Shown here one piece after another: positions 48,784-58,581 of a stretch of 64,000 nt of DNA. Location of the stretch: the NCBI RefSeq assembly GCF_023284045.1, contig NZ_JAKIKQ010000006.1, forward strand, positions 162,226 through 226,225, in the 5' to 3' direction. The notes beneath the pieces were generated by a model, which searched no databases, had not been told where the DNA came from, and saw nothing but the letters and a program-made list of their open reading frames with translations. Source of the DNA: Shewanella kaireitica (GTDB lineage Bacteria; Pseudomonadota; Gammaproteobacteria; Enterobacterales; Shewanellaceae). A program made the position numbers and the translations under genes. Within the stretch, counting starts at the first letter, position 1; every line of letters begins with the position of its first letter.

Positions 48784-49506
48784 CTAAAATGACTTAAGCT
48801 TAACTAACTCTTGGATATTATTAATTTCAATATGAGGCAGCTGTTGAGTTAAAGCAGCCTCTTTTGTTACACCAAAGCCAGGGTTGAGCCACACAGCCTG
48901 GCAACCCGCTTGCCTTGCCCCAACCACATCGTTCATGGCGCTATCGCCAACATGCAGTATGTGCTCTAGTGGAATATTGAGCCGCTTAGCTGCTTGCGCA
49001 AACATATCTGCTGCGGGCTTTTGTCTAGTCCCTTTACCGGGATGTAAAACGAATTCAAGTAGATCACCTAAACCAATGCGCTGATAATCGACATTGCCGT
49101 TGGTGATGCCAATTAACCGATATTGCTGCTTAAGTGTCCCGAGTAACTCAAGTACCTGCTGTGATACTGAAAAGTGACTTCGATGCATGGCAAAATGGTC
49201 AAACACAGCTATCGTACCTAATTTGGCCGTCCTTGCGTCGTAACCCAATTTAACTAAACCACATTCCAACATTACTTGCCGAGCTAGGCTAGGGTCATGG
49301 CGTAGTTGCGGGCGCTGCTTTATCAACGTTAACTTTAATCGATGCCAGTCGCCGATTTTCCACGCTTGAGATTTGGGGTAATGATGATTCAGAAATTGCT
49401 GTGATGCCGCCTCTGCTTGACGAATAATAGGTCGGTTGTCGTATAAGGTATCATCTAGATCGAAGCTGATAACGCTAAAGGCCTCTGGCCGAATAAACAG
49501 CTTCAT
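48784..49506 (-). CDS. HAD-superfamily hydrolase, YigB-like
   Basis: A 240-aa phosphatase of the haloacid dehalogenase superfamily. Motif I is [13 protein letters not shown] (Asp nucleophile), motif II is [11 protein letters not shown], and motifs III/IV are KPAADMF and [19 protein letters not shown]. The order dapF-DUF484-xerC-HAD matches E. coli dapF-yigA-xerC-yigB, where YigB (YbjI/YigB type) removes phosphate from FMN among others. The start overlaps the xerC stop by four bases. The substrate here is inferred from position only. Confidence 0.88.
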   Translation of the reverse strand: MKLFIRPEAFSVISFDLDDTLYDNRPIIRQAEAASQQFLNHHYPKSQAWKIGDWHRLKLTLIKQRPQLRHDPSLARQVMLECGLVKLGYDARTAKLGTIAVFDHFAMHRSHFSVSQQVLELLGTLKQQYRLIGITNGNVDYQRIGLGDLLEFVLHPGKGTRQKPAADMFAQAAKRLNIPLEHILHVGDSAMNDVVGARQAGCQAVWLNPGFGVTKEAALTQQLPHIEINNIQELVKLKSF

Positions 49507-50417
49507 GATTTACTACCTCGCTTTTTGGCTCTGGGGTGCGCGCCGTCGTATACCTTAGCTAAATGTTGGAAGTCCAAGCTGGTATAGACTTGCGTTGTCG
49601 ATAGGTTTGCGTGACCCAATAGCTCTTGCACCGCGCGCAGATCTGCGCTTGATTCAAGCATATGGGTCGCAAATGAGTGCCGCAGTTTATGGGGGTGCAC
49701 CTTTACGCTCAGCGCTTGCTCTTGCCCCCATTTAGCCAGTCTGGCTTGAATACTGCGATGCGCCAAACGTCGGCCTTTGGCGGTGACAAACAGTGCATCA
49801 TCTTCACAAGGGATATCTCTTTTAATATCAAGCCACTGAGAGATTGCAGTCAGTGCTAATTTTCCAATCGGTACGATACGCTCTTTGCTGCCTTTGCCCA
49901 TGACTTTAACTTGCGCTTGGGAGAATTTAATATCAGTGACATTTAACGCAGCAAGCTCTGCCAATCGTAGCCCTGATGAGTAAAACAGCTCCATTATTGC
50001 TTTATCTCGATAACTTAGCGGATCGTTCGCATCGATTTCTAACAGATGGGTCACCGAGTCCACATCCATATTCTTAGGTAGCGGCTTAGCTTGTTTAGGC
50101 GCACTGAGGTTAAGTGCTGGATTAACGGAGATTTGCTGTTCTCGGAGTAAAAAATCAAAAAACTGTTTAATTGATGACAACGTAAGAGACAGAGACCGTG
50201 GACTCAGCCCTTTACGGTGTAATTTAGCAATAATGGCTTGCAGCGACTCGTGCTTAAGTGCAAGCCAATCATCATTAGCTGAAAATACCGCTTCTACTCG
50301 CTTTAACTCAAACAGATAGTTTCTCACTGTGTAAGCAGAAACCTGCCTTTCAGTTGTTAAGTATCGTTCAAAATCGATAAGCCAAGGTGACGTGCCCGAA
50401 GATACATTGTCAACCAT
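49503..50417 (-). CDS. xerC: Tyrosine recombinase XerC
   Basis: With XerD, XerC resolves chromosome dimers at dif. The 304 aa hold an N-terminal SAM-like core-binding domain (about 10-95) and the catalytic domain with the expected residues: Arg in [12 protein letters not shown], Lys in [12 protein letters not shown], HxxR in [14 protein letters not shown], His in [11 protein letters not shown] and the nucleophile Tyr in VYTSLD. It overlaps the HAD gene by four bases and lies 12 bases from the DUF484 gene, in one operon with dapF. Confidence 0.96.
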   Translation of the reverse strand: MVDNVSSGTSPWLIDFERYLTTERQVSAYTVRNYLFELKRVEAVFSANDDWLALKHESLQAIIAKLHRKGLSPRSLSLTLSSIKQFFDFLLREQQISVNPALNLSAPKQAKPLPKNMDVDSVTHLLEIDANDPLSYRDKAIMELFYSSGLRLAELAALNVTDIKFSQAQVKVMGKGSKERIVPIGKLALTAISQWLDIKRDIPCEDDALFVTAKGRRLAHRSIQARLAKWGQEQALSVKVHPHKLRHSFATHMLESSADLRAVQELLGHANLSTTQVYTSLDFQHLAKVYDGAHPRAKKRGSKS

Positions 50418-50429
50418 AAAGCCTCGCTA

Positions 50430-51065
50430 TTAAATTTTGGGCAACTGATGATCCAGTAACTGTTTGAGCTGCGAAAGTAACAGGTGGTCCATGTCAGGGT
50501 GAAAATGCATCGGATCTGAGCTGGCGATAGCAAAGATCACTTGACCACACTCTTGCGATAAACGCGATAACGCCACTGAGCCTACTTCAGATCCAAACAG
50601 ACGTTTTGACTCTTCATTGGTTAAGCGACCAAAATAGTAACCAGAATCTAAACGCTTTCTCCAAATCTGCGACAGTTCACTGTCGATATCATGCACTGTG
50701 ATTAACCGTACATGGCTGAACTGAAATTGTTCTTTTAGACCACTTGATAAAACTTGGCGTAACTCACCCATATCTTCACATTTTAGCATCTGCATCGACA
50801 ATGCACTGTTAAACATGTAGATCTGTTCATTACGAGATGCCATAGACAATAAAGAAGTGATCTCCTCTTCAAGCTGAGACACCCGTTGACGCAGCGACTC
50901 TTGCTGACGCTCAACTAACGAAACCGCACCGCGCTCTGCATGAGGGATCCGCATTGCCAATAATAACTCTGGATAACGGCTAAAAAAATCTGGGTTATCG
51001 AGCAGATACTCTCTAATCAATATTTCATCAAAAGGAGGTTGCTGTTTCATGCTGCTATCTGTCAT
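50430..51065 (-). CDS. DUF484 family protein (YigA-type)
   Basis: A 211-aa cytoplasmic protein: a helical N-terminus ([40 protein letters not shown]), a coiled coil (about 50-85, [20 protein letters not shown]) and a GAF-like C-terminal domain (about 90-205). This is the DUF484 family always found between dapF and xerC. The role is unknown; the GAF-like domain could bind a small ligand. It overlaps dapF by four bases (ATGA). Confidence 0.9.
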   Translation of the reverse strand: MTDSSMKQQPPFDEILIREYLLDNPDFFSRYPELLLAMRIPHAERGAVSLVERQQESLRQRVSQLEEEITSLLSMASRNEQIYMFNSALSMQMLKCEDMGELRQVLSSGLKEQFQFSHVRLITVHDIDSELSQIWRKRLDSGYYFGRLTNEESKRLFGSEVGSVALSRLSQECGQVIFAIASSDPMHFHPDMDHLLLSQLKQLLDHQLPKI

Positions 51066-51889
51066 TGGGGAATTTGTCCATCATAAACGTGTTCAGCAGG
51101 TCCGGTCATCCACAGTGGCTTGCCTTCACCATCCCAATTGATCATCAGGGTGCCGCCAGGTAGATCCACTCGCACGTTTCTTTCTAGTTTGCCTTGCAGA
51201 ATACCTACAACTACCGCCGCGCAAGCGCCAGTTCCACAAGCTAATGTCTCAGCAGCACCGCGTTCATAGACTCGTAGTTTTATATAGCCAGGATTGACCA
51301 CCTGCATAAAACCAACATTCACCCCTTTGGGAAAACGCTCATGTTGGGTCAATTCGCTACCAATGGTATCGACATCGGTATTAGCTACATCGTCGACATC
51401 AATCACACAGTGTGGATTTCCCATAGATACCGCACCACAAAGATAGGTTCCAGTAGACGCCATGAGTAAGTAGGTTTTCTCAACTTTCTTAGCATTGAAT
51501 GGGATCTTCGACGGCTCAAGCATAGGCACACCCATGTTGACCGTCACTTTGCCATCACGCTCTAGCCTTAGTGTTATCTTACCTGATGAAGTACTGACTC
51601 GGATTTTATGTTTTTGGGTCAGGCCTTTATTACGGACAAAGCGTGCAAAACAGCGCGCACCATTACCGCACTGTTCGACTTCGCTGCCGTCGGCATTAAA
51701 AATGCGGTAGTGAAAATCGAGATCAGGATCGTACGGAGGCTCCACCAACAATAATTGATCGAACCCAATGCCAAAATTTCTATCGGCTAAGCGCTTGATC
51801 TGATCGGGAGAGAAGAACACATTCTGTGTGACCCCATCAACAACCATGAAGTCATTGCCCAAACCGTGCATCTTCGTGAATTGAATCAA
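51062..51889 (-). CDS. dapF: Diaminopimelate epimerase
   Basis: Interconverts LL- and meso-diaminopimelate for lysine and peptidoglycan. It has 275 aa. The catalytic cysteines are in [15 protein letters not shown] and [12 protein letters not shown]. The start is TTG at 51889 with GGAAG upstream; it gives [19 protein letters not shown], matching the family start, so the rare codon is well supported. The operon order is lptM-lysA-dapF-DUF484-xerC-HAD. Confidence 0.97.
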   Translation of the reverse strand: MIQFTKMHGLGNDFMVVDGVTQNVFFSPDQIKRLADRNFGIGFDQLLLVEPPYDPDLDFHYRIFNADGSEVEQCGNGARCFARFVRNKGLTQKHKIRVSTSSGKITLRLERDGKVTVNMGVPMLEPSKIPFNAKKVEKTYLLMASTGTYLCGAVSMGNPHCVIDVDDVANTDVDTIGSELTQHERFPKGVNVGFMQVVNPGYIKLRVYERGAAETLACGTGACAAVVVGILQGKLERNVRVDLPGGTLMINWDGEGKPLWMTGPAEHVYDGQIPQ

Positions 51890-51954
51890 GATGGACTTCC
51901 TTTAAGGTAACAGTAGCGGATAGTACCTACCACGCTACATTCTATTTATTGAGT

Positions 51955-53199
51955 TTACGGCAGTAGCTGCTCACCTTGCCACAGTTGGGCAAGTTTTTCT
52001 CTTTCTCTGATCACGTAAGCATTGTCGCCATCAACCATCAATTCCGCTGCTCGTGGACGCGAATTGTAATTTGAAGCCATAGTAAAACCATAGGCGCCCG
52101 ATGAGCGAATAGCCAAATAGTCACCTGCTGCTATGTTTAACTGGCGATCCTTACCTAAAAAGTCGCCCGTTTCACAAACTGGGCCAACAACATCATAGTT
52201 CAAGGTCTCACCACCACGATCGATCGCAGGGATAATCTTTTGCCACGCTCTGTAAAGAGAAGGTCGAATCAAATCATTCATTGCGCCGTCAACTAAAGCA
52301 AAGCGCTTATCACTATTCTCTTTAAGGTACAGCACTTGAGTGACAAAGATACCAGCATTCGCGGCAATTGCTCTGCCTGGTTCAAAAATCAGTTTAAGAT
52401 CTCGACCACCTAAACGCTCCAGTAGAGCAGCAGCATAAACATCTGGTTGTGGCGGTAACTCATCATCATAAGTCACACCTAGCCCACCACCGACATCAAA
52501 GTGCTTAATTTCAATATCAAGATCAGCTAAACGATCGATTAAGGCTAGCATTCTGTCCATTGCATCTAAAAACGGTTTTATCTCAGTAAGCTGAGAGCCA
52601 ATATGACAATCTACGCCTTTAATTTCGATGCCAGCTAACTCTTTAGCACGCAGGAAAATAGCTTCAGCTTCTTCCATCGCAATACCAAATTTATTCTCTT
52701 TAAGGCCGGTAGAGATATATGGGTGTGTGCCAGCATCAACATCTGGGTTGATACGCAACGACACTGGAGCCACTTTATTCATCCGCTGTGCAACAATACT
52801 TAGTTGTTCCAACTCTGCTGCAGACTCAACATTAAAGCAGTAAATACCGATATCTAACGCCATCTCCATTTCAGCAACGGTTTTACCTACGCCAGAAAAC
52901 ACCACTTTAGCGGGATCGCCACCGGCTTCAATCACTCTAGCAAGCTCGCCGCCAGAGACAATATCAAAGCCACTCCCCAAACGTGCAAGCACATTTAATA
53001 CTGCAATATTAGAGTTTGCCTTAACCGCATAACAAATGAGATGTGGATGATTAGCGACTGCATTATCAAAAGCATGCCAATGACGCTCTAATGTCGCTCG
53101 AGAATAGACGTAAAGAGGCGTGCCATGTTGCTTAGCTAATTCAGCAACCTGGCATTGTTCGGCGTAGAGTTCTTCTGCTTGATATATAAAATGATCCAA
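51955..53199 (-). CDS. lysA: Diaminopimelate decarboxylase
   Basis: A PLP enzyme that decarboxylates meso-diaminopimelate to lysine. It has 414 aa. The PLP lysine is in ICYAVKANSNIAVL, and substrate and PLP blocks include GSGFDIVSGGELARV, CHIGSQLTEI, FDVGGGLGVTY, EPGRAIAANAG and GPVCETGDFLG. The start is TTG at 53199, five bases after the lptM stop, with AAGGA inside the end of lptM as ribosome site. dapF follows after 65 bases. Confidence 0.96.
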   Translation of the reverse strand: MDHFIYQAEELYAEQCQVAELAKQHGTPLYVYSRATLERHWHAFDNAVANHPHLICYAVKANSNIAVLNVLARLGSGFDIVSGGELARVIEAGGDPAKVVFSGVGKTVAEMEMALDIGIYCFNVESAAELEQLSIVAQRMNKVAPVSLRINPDVDAGTHPYISTGLKENKFGIAMEEAEAIFLRAKELAGIEIKGVDCHIGSQLTEIKPFLDAMDRMLALIDRLADLDIEIKHFDVGGGLGVTYDDELPPQPDVYAAALLERLGGRDLKLIFEPGRAIAANAGIFVTQVLYLKENSDKRFALVDGAMNDLIRPSLYRAWQKIIPAIDRGGETLNYDVVGPVCETGDFLGKDRQLNIAAGDYLAIRSSGAYGFTMASNYNSRPRAAELMVDGDNAYVIREREKLAQLWQGEQLLP

Positions 53200-53204
53200 C
53201 GTCT

Positions 53205-53381
53205 TTAATCCTTCTTACTTTCTTCGCTTTGCTTCGGCTCTGCGTCAGGCGACTTTGCATCCGTCGCTGCTTGATTAACGTCTTGCGGAGGTGCTCTAAA
53301 TAGTGCACTTTTTTGCCCACAACCTAAAAGTACTAGGCTACCAAGCCCAAGCAACAAAAACAGTCTCATTTTTTTCAACAT
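53205..53381 (-). CDS. lptM: LptM (YifL)-type small outer-membrane lipoprotein
   Basis: A 58-aa lipoprotein. MLKKMRLFLLLGLGSLVLLG is a signal sequence ending in lipobox LLG|C, and the mature start CGQKSALFRAPP matches the LptM/YifL pattern (CGLKGPLYFPP in E. coli). LptM helps mature the LptDE lipopolysaccharide export complex. The charged C-terminus is rich in Asp, Glu, Lys and Gln. It is the first gene of the lysA-dapF operon, as in E. coli (yifL-dapF). AAGGG precedes the ATG at 53381. Confidence 0.85.
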   Translation of the reverse strand: MLKKMRLFLLLGLGSLVLLGCGQKSALFRAPPQDVNQAATDAKSPDAEPKQSEESKKD

Positions 53382-53825
53382 CGATGACCCTTTAGTGCAA
53401 TAACTTGAACTGAGGTAACATCAGTCAATGTCTTGCTGTGTGGCAAAAAATAGATACCTTGATGGTTGCAGACTAGGCTATTAGCAGTCAACCCTATATC
53501 GCATTTATATCCACTGTTTCTAACACTTATTTAGTGCTAAGTAATATGTGTTTTACTAAGGTTTATGGCGAATAAACAATAATTTGGCGAGTTAATCGTC
53601 GTCAGCGTGCTATTTATCTATATTTCACCACATCATTAACACATCACCCTATTAAGCAGTAATTTAAATAAATACATATAAAACAACTATATAATTAGGA
53701 TTGATAGTGATTTACAATCACAACAGTCAATAACCTTAAAATTATTGTGATTGGTAAACTCAAGCTGGATTGGTAGTATTAACTTCATTAACGCGGCAAT
53801 CTTAAAAATCTGAGGAATTACTCGC
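53382..53825. other. Divergent promoter region of lptM and cyaY
   Basis: A 444-base AT-rich stretch without an open frame of interest. It contains GTGATT-TAC-AATCAC (53707-53721), a 6-bp dyad whose spacing (GTGA-N7-TCAC) is one base too long for CRP. A second ATTGTGATTGG follows near 53744. A ribosome site GAGGA lies before cyaY. Confidence 0.45.
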
Positions 53826-54158
53826 ATGGCTATGACAGATTTCGAATTTCATCAACTAGCAGATGAGATGTTTCAAGCAATTGATAGTGCGATTGAAGTA
53901 CTCATTGACGAGCAAGATGCAGACGTCGATGTGGATGGTTCAGGTAATGTTTTACAATTGGAATTCAACGGTACTTCCAAGATCGTTATCAACAAACAAG
54001 AACCGATGCATGAGATTTGGTTAGCCACTCAGTTCGGCGGCTACCATTTCGCTTACATTGACGGAAAATGGTTAGACCAACGCAATGACAACGAGTTTAT
54101 GCCATTTGTCATTGAATCTATTTTCAAGCAAAGTGGTTTAAAACTAGATATTAAATAA
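53826..54158 (+). CDS. cyaY: Frataxin-like iron donor CyaY
   Basis: CyaY binds iron and tunes Fe-S cluster assembly by IscS. The 110 aa show the acidic first helix ([20 protein letters not shown]), the beta-sheet ([51 protein letters not shown]) and the C-terminal helix, all typical of frataxin. It may start at either ATG 53826 or 53832. It is convergent with cyaA, as in E. coli. Confidence 0.96.
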   Translation: MAMTDFEFHQLADEMFQAIDSAIEVLIDEQDADVDVDGSGNVLQLEFNGTSKIVINKQEPMHEIWLATQFGGYHFAYIDGKWLDQRNDNEFMPFVIESIFKQSGLKLDIK

Positions 54159-54175
54159 CTATCCAGTTGTTGATA

Positions 54176-54196
54176 AAAAGAGGAGTGCAGATGCTC
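54176..54196. terminator. Terminator between convergent cyaY and cyaA
   Basis: Stem AAGAGGAG / CTCCTCTT with A and T runs on each side. Confidence 0.8.
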
Positions 54197-54221
54197 CTCT
54201 TTTTTATGCCAAAACTTCAAC

Positions 54222-56645
54222 TTAAAACTCTACTTCATAGGCCTCTTTCGAGACACCGAACGGCAGCGCTACCAGTTTGCCATTCAAGCGTTCCAATTTA
54301 AAAAACTGCGGCATATTAAATTGCTCTCGATCCAATATAGAATCATTAAAAGCATGATGATGACTAACCTGACTCACTAGCCCTTCAATATCGACCTCTT
54401 CTTGGACATAATGATTGAGAGCATTGTTTTCATCTAAGATAAACACATCTAACCCTTCACTTCTTTGACGCAAGAAATACTGAATAGCCCCTCTCGCGGC
54501 ATAATCTTGGATCACTGAAGGGATCTTTGAAAACGGCTCATTACCAAGCTCTGGTCTTGGTATTTCAACTAGTTTTCTTTTTGATAGCTGCTGGTAAAAA
54601 GACTTAGCATCACTCAAGTTTTCGAAATGCATGCCTCTATTGTTAAAGAAAATACCATAACGCGTGTTCCCCACTTTAAGCGGATAAACCAATGTTGACG
54701 ACTCTTGGGCATTACGACCTAAACGTACTGTTCTATCGAGTAAATTTTTAACGCTACGCTCAGTTTGTGAACGTAACTTACTAGCACAGCTAATGACTTC
54801 CATAGACACATCTTGTGACGCTCTTCTCATGCCTGGCGTGACAAACATCAATGTATCTAATAATGCTTTTTGCCCTTCAAAATGATGACAATGCCACTCA
54901 CCCCAGCTGTTTAGGCTGATAACATCGATAGAGCCCAACATATTAATGCAGCTTTTTCCCATAGAGAATACATTACTGTTTAGATAATCAGCCATTATCT
55001 CTTGGCCAACCCATTGCTCTGTTGGATCGCTATTAAAGTTAAGCAGGAACACCAGCTTCTTAAAGTGCCAAGGCTGACAGAGTGCTAACTTTGAGACTTT
55101 CATCGAACCAATATCAATCAAGCCAACTAACCGATCAGCCGCCGTTGTTAAAAAAGTCGCTCTACGCTTACTTTTCTTAACTTCATACCAGCGCGTCCCC
55201 TCAACAGATACGCCATTCAGTGAGGCCCAGACCAATAGTTTAGCCTTACTTTTTGAGTGATAAACCGCACTATGTTGTAGAAAGTTTCTTGGATGAGGGG
55301 CGCATCGATACAGATAATAGTTTTTATCTTGTTCACTATAAATAATCGACAAGTGAGGTTCTGTTAGCGAGCGACTCCAGAGTTGGTTGAGCGTCATTAT
55401 CTGATGCTCATCCTCACTAAAGTAAGTGTGCAATTTTCGGGTCAGTAAGCCCAACTCAGATATTCTGAGACTTTCACTCAATCTATGCGCTGAAGCAAAA
55501 TGCAGCAAGGTTTGATAGCTACCCAACATGAGTTCATTAAGTTGCTCATTGAACCATTGCAGCTGCCCACAATGCCAATGTTCACAATTATCGAGGGTTT
55601 CAACTAGGCTGGCTGCCCATCCCCAATCTTCAACCAACTGATGGATCTTATAGTAGCGCCAGTCTTTCGCTTGTTCCGGCAAACTGAGCCTTACGCCGCA
55701 TTTTAGATAAAAGCAGCGACGGGTGATCTCCAATCTTCTCGCATCACCTAGCTTTAACAGATACTTTTCAATTGACTCATACAATAAGTAATAAGCGTCA
55801 TTGCCTGCTGAGAAATCACCTTCCAAGGTACGCTGCCAGATGCGTTCACTAACCAGTTGCGTATTAGGGTATTCGCTTGCGTACGCTTCTAGGAGTAACA
55901 CTTTTAACAAGGCTTTATGAGGCTTTTCGACCCCTTTATACAGCTGCCATAAAGACGCACCAAAATACTCACTAGCCGGTAGTGTTTGCGCATCGCCGAG
56001 CGAAAGTAAATGAGATTTGGTTTTAGCTCCAGGCCACCAAGCAATGACTTTGCCTGCAAGCTTAAAATGGCTGCGATAAAACTCTTCTAATAACAACCAG
56101 TGCTGAGCACTGCCACTGTGCTCATGCCCCATACAATTATATAGATGTGCTTGCTCCTCTTGAGCCATAATGAACTGTTCTGGATGAACCAAATAAATAT
56201 TCACTTCGAAATCATACTGGGCAAACCATTCGGTTAATAATGTGGCTTTTTGGGATAATAACTCACACTGATTTTTGCTCATTAATGGACTATGGATAAG
56301 CCAAACATCTATATCACTCTGTGAATTTTGCCCGAAGCTGGCAGTACTTCCCATGCTATAAACCCCTTCAATCATAGGGTTAGACTTAGTAGCATTTGGC
56401 GGAACATTGAGGTTTAGGGTGTCACAAGCTTCAAAGTCTTCGCTGCTTAAATGGAAATCAAATATGCCACATGGGGTAAACGGCCCATTGTAGCCAGGTA
56501 GCTTTTCTGAACGATGATGCAATAGAACAGGGATTAGACGAAGCAGGTAGCGTTTAAGGGGCGACAGTAAAGCGCTCGCTCTGGCGTATCGAATACTATC
56601 CAATCTTTCAGCTGCACATTCGTGCATATCGAGCTTTTCTACCAA
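54222..56645 (-). CDS. cyaA: Class I adenylate cyclase
   Basis: Makes cAMP, the ligand of CRP. The 807 aa (848 in E. coli) have the class I catalytic half at the N-terminus: YSMGSTASFGQNSQSDIDVW with the nucleotidyltransferase GS and DxD residues, and FEVNIYLVHPEQF. A regulatory C-terminal half follows, including the region that responds to the phosphotransferase system in enterics. The start is TTG at 56645 with AAGGAG ten bases upstream. E. coli cyaA also uses TTG, which keeps translation low. A near-consensus CRP site lies just upstream and suggests feedback control. Confidence 0.96.
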   Translation of the reverse strand: MVEKLDMHECAAERLDSIRYARASALLSPLKRYLLRLIPVLLHHRSEKLPGYNGPFTPCGIFDFHLSSEDFEACDTLNLNVPPNATKSNPMIEGVYSMGSTASFGQNSQSDIDVWLIHSPLMSKNQCELLSQKATLLTEWFAQYDFEVNIYLVHPEQFIMAQEEQAHLYNCMGHEHSGSAQHWLLLEEFYRSHFKLAGKVIAWWPGAKTKSHLLSLGDAQTLPASEYFGASLWQLYKGVEKPHKALLKVLLLEAYASEYPNTQLVSERIWQRTLEGDFSAGNDAYYLLYESIEKYLLKLGDARRLEITRRCFYLKCGVRLSLPEQAKDWRYYKIHQLVEDWGWAASLVETLDNCEHWHCGQLQWFNEQLNELMLGSYQTLLHFASAHRLSESLRISELGLLTRKLHTYFSEDEHQIMTLNQLWSRSLTEPHLSIIYSEQDKNYYLYRCAPHPRNFLQHSAVYHSKSKAKLLVWASLNGVSVEGTRWYEVKKSKRRATFLTTAADRLVGLIDIGSMKVSKLALCQPWHFKKLVFLLNFNSDPTEQWVGQEIMADYLNSNVFSMGKSCINMLGSIDVISLNSWGEWHCHHFEGQKALLDTLMFVTPGMRRASQDVSMEVISCASKLRSQTERSVKNLLDRTVRLGRNAQESSTLVYPLKVGNTRYGIFFNNRGMHFENLSDAKSFYQQLSKRKLVEIPRPELGNEPFSKIPSVIQDYAARGAIQYFLRQRSEGLDVFILDENNALNHYVQEEVDIEGLVSQVSHHHAFNDSILDREQFNMPQFFKLERLNGKLVALPFGVSKEAYEVEF

Positions 56646-56711
56646 GTTAAGCTAACTCCTTAGTCTATATCGCTATGTCTAATGTATACGGCAAAATGTT
56701 TTGCAGCAAGT

Positions 56712-56733
56712 AAATGTGACTCCGATCACGTTT
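56712..56733. promoter_or_regulatory. CRP operator between cyaA and hemC
   Basis: TGTGA (56715-56719) and TCACG (56726-56730) are spaced by six bases, with AAA before and TTT after. Seventeen of the 22 consensus positions match. The site is 67 bases from the cyaA start. CRP represses cyaA in E. coli, so a feedback loop is expected, and hemC on the other side may also respond. Confidence 0.85.
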
Positions 56734-56844
56734 TTCAGTGATATATAATTGGGTATACTTCAAAGAATCAACAGCAGAATGTTACATCTGCAATCGGGCA
56801 ATGTTAGCATTGGCGCAACTAAGTTCTAAGATGGAATATTCTGC

Positions 56845-57777
56845 ATGTCTCAAAATGTAATCCGTATCGCAACACGTAAGAGCCCTCTTGCCATGTGGCA
56901 AGCTGAATTTGTGAAAGCTGAACTGGAAAAAATCCATGAAGGCCTCACCGTTGAATTGCTGCCGATGAGCACTAAAGGTGACATCATCTTAGACACACCG
57001 CTTGCTAAAGTTGGTGGTAAAGGCTTATTCGTAAAAGAACTCGAAGTTGCCATGTTAGAAGACAGAGCTGATATTGCCGTTCATTCAATGAAAGACGTAC
57101 CAGTTGATTTCCCTGAAGGCCTAGGTCTTGAAGTTATTTGTGAACGTGAAGATCCACGTGATGCATTTGTGTCAAACAACTTCTCTAGCATTAATGAACT
57201 ACCGCAAGGCGCAGTGGTTGGTACTTCAAGTTTACGTCGTCAATGCCAGATCCGAGCGGCTCGTCCAGATCTTCAAATCAAAGATCTTCGCGGCAATGTA
57301 GGTACTCGTTTAGCTAAACTTGATGCAGGTAACTATGATGCCATCATTCTTGCAGCAGCAGGTCTTAAGCGCTTAAAGCTTGAAGAGAGAATTACCAGTT
57401 TCATCTCAGCAGAAGACTCACTACCAGCAAACGGCCAAGGCGCTGTAGGCATTGAATGTCGTACTGATGATGCTCGTGTAAAAGCACTACTAGCACCACT
57501 TGAGCATTTAGAAACACGTCAACGCGTTATCGCTGAACGTGCAATGAATACCCGTCTTGAAGGTGGATGTCAGGTGCCGATCGGCGCTTACGCTGAGATT
57601 GACGGTGACACATTGAGTCTACGAGGTTTAGTGGGGAATCCAGATGGGAGTCAAGTCATTGAAGCTGCAACCACTGGCAATAAGAACGATGCAGAGCAAC
57701 TTGGTGTAGCACTTGCTGAAGAGCTGCTATCAAAAGGCGCAAAGACTATCCTTGATGCCGTGTATGCAAAAGCATAA
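56845..57777 (+). CDS. hemC: Porphobilinogen deaminase (hydroxymethylbilane synthase)
   Basis: Joins four porphobilinogen into hydroxymethylbilane in haem synthesis. The 310 aa match the family (313 in E. coli). Blocks seen are [49 protein letters not shown] with the catalytic Asp region, [30 protein letters not shown] and the cofactor-binding Cys in [14 protein letters not shown]. It heads hemC-hemD-hemX-hemY and is divergent from cyaA, as in E. coli. Confidence 0.98.
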   Translation: MSQNVIRIATRKSPLAMWQAEFVKAELEKIHEGLTVELLPMSTKGDIILDTPLAKVGGKGLFVKELEVAMLEDRADIAVHSMKDVPVDFPEGLGLEVICEREDPRDAFVSNNFSSINELPQGAVVGTSSLRRQCQIRAARPDLQIKDLRGNVGTRLAKLDAGNYDAIILAAAGLKRLKLEERITSFISAEDSLPANGQGAVGIECRTDDARVKALLAPLEHLETRQRVIAERAMNTRLEGGCQVPIGAYAEIDGDTLSLRGLVGNPDGSQVIEAATTGNKNDAEQLGVALAEELLSKGAKTILDAVYAKA

Positions 57778-57786
57778 GTTGATTCG

Positions 57787-58515
57787 ATGAAGGTATTGCT
57801 GACGCGTCCAGAGGGACGCAATCAGTTAATGGAAGAGGCGTTATCTTTTAGGAACGTCTCTTACCTTACTATGCCTTTGTTACAGGTAACACCCACTTCA
57901 AATCTCAAATCTACACAAGTCAGCAGCACACTTGCCCATGCTGATATCATCATTTTTATTAGTACCAATGCCGTAAAGTTTGCTTCCGATGCTATTAAAG
58001 CCAGATGGCCAAAATCTGCAAAATACTATGCCGTCGGTGAAGCGACCTATTTAGCCTTACAAGCCCTTGATATTAGCGCCGAGAAAGCGCCCGATGATTG
58101 CCAGCAAACTGAAGGCTTACTCAGCTTACCCTCACTTAAGAGTGTCAATGATAAGAATATTGTCATTGTTCGAGGCGTCGGTGGCAGAGAGGATTTAGCA
58201 ATAGAACTAACCAAGCGCAAAGCAAATTTAGCTTATTGGGAAGTCTATCAAAGAGGATGTCCCGAGTTAGATATGAGTAATATTTGCCAGCAATGGCAAT
58301 CGTTTGGTATAGACACTATCATCATTACCAGTGGCGAAATACTCGATAACCTCGTCAAAACTGTTCCAAATGAACTATTTGCATGGCTGCAAACTTGTCA
58401 TATTATAGTCCCTAGCTCCCGAGTATATGATAAAGCTACTGCGTACGGCCTAATCACCGTAACCAATGCAAAGGCAGCCAATACCAATGCGATGCTGACT
58501 GCACTATCCTTATAG
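57787..58515 (+). CDS. hemD: Uroporphyrinogen-III synthase
   Basis: Cyclises hydroxymethylbilane with inversion of ring D to uroporphyrinogen III. The 242 aa show the poorly conserved two-lobed family pattern: KVLLTRPEGRNQLMEEAL at the start, FISTNAVKFASDAI, YAVGEATYLALQA, IVIVRGVGGREDLAIELT, YWEVYQRGCPE and IIITSGEILDNLV. It is 9 bases after hemC. Confidence 0.93.
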   Translation: MKVLLTRPEGRNQLMEEALSFRNVSYLTMPLLQVTPTSNLKSTQVSSTLAHADIIIFISTNAVKFASDAIKARWPKSAKYYAVGEATYLALQALDISAEKAPDDCQQTEGLLSLPSLKSVNDKNIVIVRGVGGREDLAIELTKRKANLAYWEVYQRGCPELDMSNICQQWQSFGIDTIIITSGEILDNLVKTVPNELFAWLQTCHIIVPSSRVYDKATAYGLITVTNAKAANTNAMLTALSL

Positions 58516-58581
58516 TTTAGTCACTTAAGCATTAGTAAATACTCGTTTTACTGCAGCATCATCGCTTTCAAGGACTGTTTA

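Noticed and set aside
48770..48797. TTAAGTCA / TGACTTAA dyad between ytfE and the HAD gene as a terminator
   Set aside because: The stem is AT-rich, the loop is long and there is no T run on either strand, so support is too weak.
53707..53721. CRP site upstream of cyaY
   Set aside because: The half-sites GTGA and TCAC are seven bases apart instead of six, and the centre is a simple short dyad.
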